Origin: Fidelibacterota bacterium
Lineage (GTDB): Bacteria; Fidelibacterota; Fidelibacteria; Fidelibacterales; Fidelibacteraceae
Assembly: GCA_023134755.1 (NCBI GenBank)
Contig: JAGLUM010000310.1
Location: forward strand, 1-5,548
Direction of reading: 5' to 3'
DNA: 5,548 nt
Of this stretch, positions 1 through 5,335 are shown piece by piece. Each line of letters begins with the position of its first letter. Positions within the stretch are counted from its first letter, which is position 1. A program made the position numbers and the translations under genes. Under the pieces are notes generated by a model. It had not been told where the DNA came from. It searched no databases and was given only the letters and a program-made list of their open reading frames with translations.

Positions 1-313
1 CATGTCAAGCTGAAAAATAAAAATAATATTAGAGACAAAATCTGAGAAAAAAAAGCGTTTAATTTAGTTCTTTTTTTTATTGAAATTCAAGATATCCTTA
101 GATGTTTTTTTAATAAAATATTATTTAACCGTTTCAGCGTCTTTAAATAAGGGAATAGTGCTAATTATTACGCTGAAAAGACAGCTGTTAGCCCTGATTT
201 TAAGGTGACGAAAAAAAATCAAAATCTGTTTAAATGAAAAATTAATTATTAGTATAAAGACTTGTAATTATTGAAATTGTATTGTCAATGAAAATGTTGT
301 TAAAAAAATTAAT
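1..313. other. AT-rich non-coding region upstream of nrdJ
   Basis: No open reading frame of credible length is seen on either strand here. The stretch is very AT-rich with several A and T runs. The only structured element is a 9-bp inverted repeat, TTTCAGCGT at 132-140 against ACGCTGAAA at 170-178, with a 29-base spacer and no following T-run, so it is not a convincing terminator. An 8-bp palindrome ACAGCTGT lies at 181-188. No cobalamin-riboswitch core (B12 box, GCCACTG-like) was found, although the downstream enzyme needs adenosylcobalamin. The end of whichever gene lies to the left is outside the window. The A-tract just before 314 could act as an UP element for the promoter that follows. 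Confidence 0.6.
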
Positions 314-342
314 TTGATTTTATTTTCTACATGTTGTATAAT
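314..342 (+). promoter_or_regulatory. sigma70-like promoter of the nrdJ operon
   Basis: A -35-like TTGATT (314-319) is separated by exactly 17 bp from a perfect TATAAT -10 (337-342). An A/T tract at 302-313 sits where an UP element would be. Transcription would start near 349, giving a 5' untranslated region of about 60 bases before the ATG at 408. If the host uses Bacteroidetes-type promoters (TTTG and TAnnTTTG), this match would be less meaningful. Confidence 0.55.
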
Positions 343-356
343 CTTCCTCGTACGAT

Positions 357-372
357 ACACCACATATAGTAT
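357..372. promoter_or_regulatory. probable NrdR box (operator)
   Basis: The 16 bases ACACCACATATAGTAT match the published NrdR-box consensus acaCwAtATaTwGtgt at 13 of 16 positions. They keep the conserved C at position 4, the central A-T steps and the G at position 13, and are partly palindromic. NrdR is the ATP/dATP-sensing repressor of ribonucleotide reductase genes. The box lies just downstream of the predicted start of transcription and upstream of a class II reductase, where a repressor site is expected. NrdR usually binds paired boxes about 31-32 bp apart; no good second copy is visible, so confidence is moderate. Confidence 0.5.
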
Positions 373-397
373 TTGCACATCTTAACATGATAGGGAA

Positions 398-402
398 TAG
401 GA
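398..402 (+). promoter_or_regulatory. ribosome binding site of nrdJ
   Basis: TAGGA lies five bases before the ATG at 408, and a second purine-rich block AGGGA lies at 392-396. This supports 408 rather than the internal ATG at 423 as the start of translation. Confidence 0.5.
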
Positions 403-407
403 TTTAA

Positions 408-2912
408 ATGTCGTTTAAAAATATGTTCAAATATCGCGGCAAATTTGCAAAAAAGGTGGGCGAAGAAAGAATAAACAGCTACCAGCATTTGTATGAACAT
501 CTTAGATCAGAAATTGAATTAGGCGACTTGCCCGTTCATGAAGATTATTTGAATCACAACGACCTTGCGGAGAATATTTATAAAAAGAAATATTATCTTC
601 GCGATTACGAAGGAAAATACATTGAGCATCGTCCTGAAGATGTATTTATGCGCATTGCATCGTTTGTAGCTGCGCAGGAGACGTCGAAAATCAAGCAGAA
701 ACAATGGGCAGAACATTTTTATCGCGACCTATACAACGGTTACTGGATTCCCGGTGGTCGTGTGCTTGCCGGAGCGGGAGACCTCTATCGACTGAAAACC
801 CTTGCGAACTGCTTTGTGGCGGAAATTGAACAGGATAATATTGAATCCATTTATAAAACAGCAGCGGAATGTGCGCGCACCTATTCCTACGGCGGCGGTA
901 TTGGGGTAGATATTACTCCACTGCGTCCCCGTGATTCTATTGTGCATAATGCGGCAGACAGCTCAACGGGTGCAGTATCTTTTATGGATCTGTTTTCCAT
1001 GACTACCGGCCTTATTGGTCAGTCCGGCCGACGAGGCGCCCTGATGCTAACTATCGACATCAAACATCCGGACATCTTTAATTTTATTAAGGTAAAGAAA
1101 ACTCCCAATTGGGTGACCAAGCAGATTATTGAGCAGTGTCGCTGGAGCGGGAAATTCAACGAAGAACAGCTATCGGAAGTTAAACGACAGGTGATAGAAA
1201 ACACCCAGATTCGCTTTGCAAATATCTCAATAAAAGCATCCGATGAATTTATGAAAGCGGTCAAAGAAGAAAATGAATACAGCCGTAATACAATTTTGGT
1301 ATATCGAAAAAAACACAAGCAGCGTTTAACCGAAGCACTGCAGGATGAAGGCCATTACTATTCATTGGGTATTCCCAGCAAAGATATCGATGATTATGAA
1401 TTACTGAAGACTTTCCCGGATACGGAAAAATTGAATGAATGGCTTAATGAGAATTTCGACCATACCCTCAAGGAAGAAGATTTAAACGACAAGCAAAAAC
1501 GCGATGTCTATGGTGATTATTTGATGGATATCGGGAAAGATAGCGGAGAGCTGGCTATAAAATATGCGGGTGATTTCCTGCTGTATTTTGCATCTAAACC
1601 CTCTGGAGAAATTCGCCAATTGGTTAAAGCACGCGATATCTGGAATCTTTTTGTGGAATCTAATTATCACTCGGCGGAACCCGGATTGATCCTTTGGAGC
1701 AGGATGAGCAAATATTCACCCTCTAACTATGTTGATCGTCCCATTATTACCACCAATCCCTGTGCGGAAGTTCCTCTGGAAGCCGGAGGTGCTTGTAATC
1801 TTGGTTCTTTAAATCTCAGTCGCTTTGTAATTGATGGTTTTACGCCCAAGGCGAAAATTGACTGGCCCCAATTACAGATTTCAACGGGGAATTGTATACG
1901 TTTTCTCGATAACGTTGTTAGTTGGAATGAAACCCTGAATCCACTGGATAAACAACGGGATGCAGCCAGTGAAACACGCCGTCTGGGACTTGGAATTATG
2001 GGTATTGCAGATATGCTTTTTCAGCTTGGTATTGATTATGATTCAGAAGAAGGCATAGAAGTCATGGAAGAAATTATGAGCTTTATTAATGATACGGCAT
2101 ACATGACCTCATCACAACTTGCTAAAGAAAAAGGCGCTTCAGAGATCTTTGATTATAAAAAGTATTCACGGGGTCCCTTTTTCCGGGAATCACTTTCAGA
2201 TGATACCCAAGGGCACATCAAACAGTTTGGTCTGCGGAATATAGCGCTTACTTCTATTGCGCCAACCGGTTCTATTAGTAATATTATTAAATCATTTGAA
2301 ATTGGGAAACAGAATTATATCGGAGTCAGTGGGGGTATTGAACCCCTGTTTGCATTGTTTTATACACGGCGGGCAGAGTCTTTTGATAATCAATTGTTCC
2401 AGATCTTTCATTCTACCGTTCAGGCTTATCTGGATTTAAATAATTTGGATAATAAAATTAAAGACGTAAAGATGGAGTTTGATTTGGAAGATGTTCTTCC
2501 CCCTCATTTCTTTAAAACAGCACATACGGTTTCATATGAACGGCGAATTGAAATTCAGGGTATTTGTCAGAAATATGTGGATCACTCCATATCATCTACT
2601 ATTAACCTTCCCGAAGATATTGGGCCTGAGGTCATTTCCACTATTTATTTGGAGGCTTGGTCGAAAGGCCTGAAAGGAATTACCATTTATCGTGATGGCA
2701 GCCGTTTTCCTATCCTGAGTGTGGAAGGCAAGAAAACCGATTTCCAGGAATATCGCGAGAAGCATTTTGAAATTGAAATCAGCAAAGATGAAGTTGTTGA
2801 ATTTACCGGAGATGAAGTCATGGTTCTCGAAGACGGCACGTTGTCCACGCCATTTCATCACTTTCGTAAGACTATGGGCGTAACAGATGCCAAAGAAATC
2901 GAGGTGGTATGA
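408..2912 (+). CDS. nrdJ: Adenosylcobalamin-dependent (class II) ribonucleotide reductase, catalytic subunit
   Basis: This cytoplasmic enzyme reduces ribonucleotides to deoxyribonucleotides, using adenosylcobalamin to generate a thiyl radical. All core residues are visible: Cys135 in NCFV (first partner of the active-site disulfide), the motif N450-P-C452-A-E454 (radical Cys452 with its Asn and Glu), and Cys463 in GGACNLGSLNLS (second disulfide partner). Also present are a glycine-rich GGGIGVDITPLRP near residue 165, RRLGLGIMG around 525, and the phosphate-binding P619-T-G-S. The N-terminus has about 50 extra residues before the usual reductase start and no recognisable ATP-cone, so dATP activity control of that type is probably absent. 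Residues about 225-400 are longer than in compact class II enzymes and rich in Lys and Glu. The protein ends without the TSCPD domain and CxxC-rich tail; these lie in the next gene, which overlaps by ATGA. A class I large subunit is unlikely because no NrdB is present and the closest resemblance is to NrdJ. Confidence 0.93.
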   Translation: MSFKNMFKYRGKFAKKVGEERINSYQHLYEHLRSEIELGDLPVHEDYLNHNDLAENIYKKKYYLRDYEGKYIEHRPEDVFMRIASFVAAQETSKIKQKQWAEHFYRDLYNGYWIPGGRVLAGAGDLYRLKTLANCFVAEIEQDNIESIYKTAAECARTYSYGGGIGVDITPLRPRDSIVHNAADSSTGAVSFMDLFSMTTGLIGQSGRRGALMLTIDIKHPDIFNFIKVKKTPNWVTKQIIEQCRWSGKFNEEQLSEVKRQVIENTQIRFANISIKASDEFMKAVKEENEYSRNTILVYRKKHKQRLTEALQDEGHYYSLGIPSKDIDDYELLKTFPDTEKLNEWLNENFDHTLKEEDLNDKQKRDVYGDYLMDIGKDSGELAIKYAGDFLLYFASKPSGEIRQLVKARDIWNLFVESNYHSAEPGLILWSRMSKYSPSNYVDRPIITTNPCAEVPLEAGGACNLGSLNLSRFVIDGFTPKAKIDWPQLQISTGNCIRFLDNVVSWNETLNPLDKQRDAASETRRLGLGIMGIADMLFQLGIDYDSEEGIEVMEEIMSFINDTAYMTSSQLAKEKGASEIFDYKKYSRGPFFRESLSDDTQGHIKQFGLRNIALTSIAPTGSISNIIKSFEIGKQNYIGVSGGIEPLFALFYTRRAESFDNQLFQIFHSTVQAYLDLNNLDNKIKDVKMEFDLEDVLPPHFFKTAHTVSYERRIEIQGICQKYVDHSISSTINLPEDIGPEVISTIYLEAWSKGLKGITIYRDGSRFPILSVEGKKTDFQEYREKHFEIEISKDEVVEFTGDEVMVLEDGTLSTPFHHFRKTMGVTDAKEIEVV

Positions 2913-3544
2913 TGTTGAATTACAGCAAAGAATACCGCATTCGAGAGAAAAAAACAGCAAAAAAAGATCTTGATAAACAACATCAAACAATAGTTCTTAA
3001 ACGTCCGGATGTGGTAGAAGCCAAAGTTTATAAGATAAAAAGCCCTTTTGTCAAATTTAATGTGTATGTAACTCTGGGATACATTATGGAATACGGCCGA
3101 AAAAGGCCCATCGAAATATTTATTAATTCCAAGGATTTAACCCACTCGGCAGAGTACGCTATGCTAACCCGTTTAATTTCAGCAATTTTCCGCCGTGCAG
3201 GAGATGCTCATTTTATTCTTGAGGAGCTGCGCAGTATTTACGATCCAAACGGTGGATATTTTAATAAGGGAAAATACATTCATTCTTTTTACTCTGAGGT
3301 TGCTGATGTTATCGAACGATTTTTCCTTGACGAAGGTATCTTGCAGATACCGGAACAAGGCGAACAAATTAACATACCTATTGAATCTTCTTTGACGGCA
3401 GTTCATACCGTTACCGATGATGAAGATGATCCCACAAATAACAATACCTTCAAAATTTGCCCGGAATGCAATAGCCGTGCGCTTAAATTTGAAAATGGCT
3501 GTGAATTTTGCGTCCAGTGCGGATATACCAAATGTGATAAATAA
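2909..3544 (+). CDS. nrdJb: TSCPD-domain subunit of class II ribonucleotide reductase (NrdJb-like)
   Basis: This 211-residue protein matches the C-terminal part of one-piece NrdJ enzymes and the separate NrdJb subunit of Pseudomonas. Residues about 28-140 form the TSCPD-family domain; the stretches RPIEIFINSKDL and EELRSIYDPNGGYFNKG are strongly NrdJb-like. An acidic linker follows (DDEDDPTNNN, near 170). The tail is a cysteine cluster: C184-P-E-C187, then C198-x2-C201-x2-C204-GYTK-C209. In the family, such cysteines bind zinc and carry the redox pair that passes electrons from thioredoxin-like donors to the active site; which cysteine does which here is inferred. It overlaps nrdJ by four bases, implying coupled translation and equal expression. 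Two in-frame ATGs occur, at 2909 and 2912. GAGG at 2901-2904 is better spaced for the second (seven bases), so the true start may be 2912. Confidence 0.88.
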   Translation: MMLNYSKEYRIREKKTAKKDLDKQHQTIVLKRPDVVEAKVYKIKSPFVKFNVYVTLGYIMEYGRKRPIEIFINSKDLTHSAEYAMLTRLISAIFRRAGDAHFILEELRSIYDPNGGYFNKGKYIHSFYSEVADVIERFFLDEGILQIPEQGEQINIPIESSLTAVHTVTDDEDDPTNNNTFKICPECNSRALKFENGCEFCVQCGYTKCDK

Positions 3545-3547
3545 ATT

Positions 3548-3589
3548 CGTAAGTCGTGAACGGTAAACGGTGAACAGGAAGCCGTAAAT
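3548..3589. repeat. degenerate tandem heptamer repeat, six units
   Basis: Six consecutive 7-base units begin four bases after the NrdJb-like stop codon. They follow the loose consensus nGTRAAn; the clearest are CGTGAAC (3555-3561), GGTAAAC (3562-3568) and GGTGAAC (3569-3575). The units at 3576-3582 and 3583-3589 are more diverged. The 7-bp period is not codon-related. Short heptamer arrays of this type occur in spacers of several bacterial groups; no function is visible. Confidence 0.6.
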
Positions 3590-3608
3590 AGCAGGCAGAT
3601 AAACAAAC

Positions 3609-3651
3609 AAAAAAACTGTCATCCTGAACTTGGTTCAGGATCTGTTTTTTT
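3609..3651. terminator. hairpin with A/T flanks, likely bidirectional terminator and dispersed intergenic repeat
   Basis: A 9-bp perfect stem, ATCCTGAAC (3621-3629) against GTTCAGGAT (3633-3641), closes a three-base loop. It is flanked by AAAAAAAC (3609-3616) and GTTTTTTT (3644-3651), which can pair to lengthen the stem. The downstream T-run makes it a plausible intrinsic terminator for the nrdJ operon, and the upstream A-run allows the same on the other strand. The core, roughly 3618-3643, resembles a hairpin repeat I recall as common in spacers of Bacteroidetes and related genomes, so it may be a mobile-type palindrome that took on the terminator role. Confidence 0.65.
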
Positions 3652-3739
3652 AGCCGTTATTTGTAATTACATCCGTAAAGCATTATGTTTCTATAATGTT
3701 CCCAACCTTCAATCTTTCAATTCCCTAACTTCTCTATTT

Positions 3740-3774
3740 ATACTTTTGCCTTTGTACTTTTGTCTTTGTACTTT
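3740..3774. repeat. pyrimidine-rich tandem heptamer repeat, five units
   Basis: Five 7-base units of form nnnCTTT run without interruption: ATACTTT, TGCCTTT, GTACTTT, TGTCTTT and GTACTTT. They alternate so that 3741-3754 and 3755-3768 are also near-identical 14-mers differing at one base. The array ends six bases before the ATG of the exporter gene. The whole stretch 3700-3780 is strongly pyrimidine-biased on this strand, consistent with a degenerate spacer repeat, and contains no ribosome binding site. Confidence 0.7.
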
Positions 3775-3780
3775 TTCAAC

Positions 3781-4392
3781 ATGGAATTAATAATGTTTTT
3801 ATTAAGTGTATTTGTGATCTCATTTACCGGAGCAATGATGCCGGGTCCGGTTACCGCGGTGGTGATTGCAAACGCAAAAAAATCTCCTTATGCAGGATTT
3901 GTTGTTGCTGTCGGTCATGCCATAGTAGAGATTCCGTTGATTCTTTTTCTGTCGGTATATGCTGTTAATTTTATGGAAAATACTCTGGTGCATATGCTTA
4001 TTTCCTTTGCCGGGGCCGCGATGCTGGTGTATCTGGGCATTAATATGATTTTATCGGCAAATAAAAAAATTAAACTGAAAACACAGAACCAAGGCGCCAT
4101 AATCGGTGGTATTATCACCAGTATAAATCCCTATTTCATTCTCTGGTGGGCAACCACGGGATTGGCGTTAATCCTGCGGGCGACCACCTTTGGAAAAGGT
4201 GTATTGATTTTCTTTATCATTACCCACCTTTCAGTTGATTTTCTCTGGGACGGTATTCTTGGATGGTTAACTCACCGTTCAGGTGTATTTAATCATCCCG
4301 TTGCACAACGGATTTTATACAGGATACTTGGAAGCTGCCTGTTTCTTATTGCCGTCTATTTTATTTTTTCCGGTATCAAGCTAATAAATTAA
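3781..4392 (+). CDS. LysE/RhtB-family membrane exporter
   Basis: This is an inner-membrane protein of 203 residues, the usual length for the LysE/RhtB family, whose members export amino acids or similar small metabolites. Six hydrophobic segments are seen at about residues 4-24, 38-62, 69-91, 106-130, 139-161 and 180-200. The first carries the family's PGP motif (P21-G-P23), and N116-P-Y-F-I-L-W-W fits the conserved motif opening the second half. A short basic loop (94-100) links the halves. The substrate cannot be read from sequence. The frame stays open upstream to a TTG at 3760, but that lies inside the heptamer repeat, so I chose ATG 3781; ATG 3793, with a weak GGA at 3783-3785, is also possible. 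No good ribosome binding site exists for either. Terminator-like hairpins on both sides suggest it is transcribed alone. Confidence 0.85.
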   Translation: MELIMFLLSVFVISFTGAMMPGPVTAVVIANAKKSPYAGFVVAVGHAIVEIPLILFLSVYAVNFMENTLVHMLISFAGAAMLVYLGINMILSANKKIKLKTQNQGAIIGGIITSINPYFILWWATTGLALILRATTFGKGVLIFFIITHLSVDFLWDGILGWLTHRSGVFNHPVAQRILYRILGSCLFLIAVYFIFSGIKLIN

Positions 4393-4547
4393 ACCATTCC
4401 GGGCAATAAATAGTCCATTAATTATTTGACTTTTATGATTATTTAACAGAACTTAGTAAGTTTTGTGGGTGTTCATTTATAAGAGGTATTTCAGAACATT
4501 GGGAATATTAATATACAAGGCTGCCCCCTCCGGGGACCGAAATTATT

Positions 4548-4576
4548 ACGCGCATCTTTAGGTGTGCGTTTTTTTA
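4548..4576 (+). terminator. intrinsic terminator upstream of the zinc-ribbon gene
   Basis: A 9-bp stem, ACGCGCATC (4548-4556) against GGTGTGCGT (4561-4569) with two G-U pairs and a TTTA loop, runs directly into seven Ts (4569-4575). This is a textbook Rho-independent shape. It lies about 155 bases beyond the exporter stop codon and ends 19 bases before the ribosome binding site of the next gene. It could end the exporter transcript, a small RNA, or act as an attenuator. Confidence 0.7.
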
Positions 4577-4594
4577 TATAAATAATTTTATAAT

Positions 4595-4599
4595 GGAGG
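4595..4599 (+). promoter_or_regulatory. ribosome binding site of the zinc-ribbon gene
   Basis: GGAGG is the strongest Shine-Dalgarno match in the window. It lies ten bases before the ATG at 4610, slightly long but acceptable, and fixes that start. Confidence 0.75.
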
Positions 4600-4609
4600 T
4601 TAAATAAAC

Positions 4610-5332
4610 ATGCAAAAAGTACTTCAACAGCTGATTCTGCTTCAAGAGCTTGATACCCGTCTTGATGAATTAATTGAAAAGTTGGGAGATTTGCCGGAAA
4701 CAGTAAAAACATTTGAAAAACAGATTAAAAATGAGAAAGAGCAAAACGAAATTCGGATAACCGGCATTAAAGAAAATGATGTTCTCATTCGAAGTAATTC
4801 AGCAAAAATTGAAGACCTCACCGCAAAAATTAAAAAATATAACGAACAATTATTTTTAGTGACGACGAACAGGGAATATGATGCCCTAACAACAGAGATA
4901 GAATTTAACGAGAAGGCGATTAAGGATACCAACGATCTGATTCAGCAGTCGGAAAAAGAAAATAAGAATATGAAAGAGGCACACAGTAAAGCTGAACAAA
5001 ATAGTGAAGAAATGAAAACCAAGCTGGTAGAAGCAAAAGAATCTTTGGCAGTAACCGAAAAAGAGACGGAAAAAGAAAAAGCAGGTCTGGAAGAAAAAAA
5101 GAAAACACTTATTGTCCAAATCCCTCGTAATTATTTAAGTGTATACCAGCGAGTACGGAAAGCCCGGCACGGCCTTGCTGTTGCACCATTAATGCGCGAT
5201 GCCTGTAGTGGTTGCCATAATCGCGTTATTCCACAGAAACGGGTTGACATTTATAAAAAAAATCAAGTAATTACATGTGACTTTTGTGGTCGTTTTTTAT
5301 ACGTCGCAAATGACAATGAGGAAGATGAATAG
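4610..5332 (+). CDS. Coiled-coil protein with C-terminal C4 zinc ribbon (CT398/HP0958 family)
   Basis: This 240-residue cytoplasmic protein has the two-part build of the CT398/HP0958 (FlgZ) family. Residues about 1-175 are a long Lys/Glu-rich helical hairpin with heptad character, interrupted by the family motif TNREYDALTTEIE near residue 85. The C-terminal zinc ribbon has C199-SG-C202 and C223-DF-C226, preceded by the conserved GLAVAPLMRDAC and followed by GRFLYV. Length and start (strong GGAGG) are normal. In Helicobacter and Chlamydia, relatives bind RpoN, and HP0958 also binds flagellin mRNA; in most bacteria the role is unknown, so I assign none. The stop codon lies only about four bases before the predicted 5' end of rnpB. 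From memory, similar genes lie near rnpB or RNase H genes in other phyla, which suggests but does not prove an RNA-related job. Confidence 0.88.
   Translation: MQKVLQQLILLQELDTRLDELIEKLGDLPETVKTFEKQIKNEKEQNEIRITGIKENDVLIRSNSAKIEDLTAKIKKYNEQLFLVTTNREYDALTTEIEFNEKAIKDTNDLIQQSEKENKNMKEAHSKAEQNSEEMKTKLVEAKESLAVTEKETEKEKAGLEEKKKTLIVQIPRNYLSVYQRVRKARHGLAVAPLMRDACSGCHNRVIPQKRVDIYKKNQVITCDFCGRFLYVANDNEEDE
5244..5271 (+). promoter_or_regulatory. possible rnpB promoter inside the zinc-ribbon gene
   Basis: A perfect TTGACA (5244-5249) lies within the 3' end of the coding region, followed after 16 bp by AGTAAT (5266-5271), which matches four of six -10 positions. Transcription would start near 5278, about 60 bases before the mature RNA, so 5' processing would be needed. 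No better promoter is visible closer to rnpB. This is tentative. Confidence 0.25.
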
Positions 5333-5335
5333 CTT

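Larger units (their letters stand above)
4393..4609 (+). other. structured spacer or leader before the zinc-ribbon gene
   Basis: No coding region is seen. A -35-like TTGACT occurs at 4426-4431 but has no convincing -10 at normal spacing. A GC-rich mini-hairpin lies at 4525-4535 (CCCC, loop TCC, GGGG), an unusual island in AT-rich sequence, and it is followed closely by the intrinsic terminator at 4548-4576. A TATAAT at 4589-4594 sits only 15 bases before the ATG, too close to be a normal -10 for that gene. The arrangement fits either the end of the exporter transcript or an attenuated leader. Confidence 0.4.

Noticed and set aside
47..78. A8/T8 pairing as a terminator of an upstream gene
   Set aside because: The stem would be A-U pairs only, with no GC core.
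132..178. Inverted repeat TTTCAGCGT/ACGCTGAAA as a terminator or operator
   Set aside because: The 29-base spacer is long, no T-run follows, and nothing is known of the gene to the left. It could be chance in AT-rich DNA.
77..278. 11-base direct repeat TTATTGAAATT at 77-87 and 268-278
   Set aside because: Ten of 11 bases are A or T, so a chance match in this composition is likely, and no other repeat structure links the two sites.
1..407. Cobalamin riboswitch controlling the B12-dependent reductase
   Set aside because: No B12-box or matching GC-rich paired core was found; the region is far too AT-rich and short of paired elements.
2592..2990. 132-codon open frame on the minus strand
   Set aside because: It is antisense to the strongly conserved end of nrdJ and start of the TSCPD gene, with no recognisable protein features.
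3179..3622. 147-codon open frame on the minus strand
   Set aside because: It is the shadow of the NrdJb-like gene; its start region runs into the heptamer repeats and it resembles no known protein.
3548..3774. CRISPR array
   Set aside because: The units are 7 bp and contiguous, without spacers or conserved 24-40 bp repeats, and no cas genes are present.
4500..4576. 6S RNA, SRP RNA or tmRNA in the spacer
   Set aside because: None of their conserved sequence blocks is present; only two short hairpins can be drawn.
4886..5119. Phe/Leu-rich small membrane-like proteins on the minus strand
   Set aside because: The hydrophobic composition is simply the complement of the Lys/Glu-rich coiled-coil codons of the zinc-ribbon gene.
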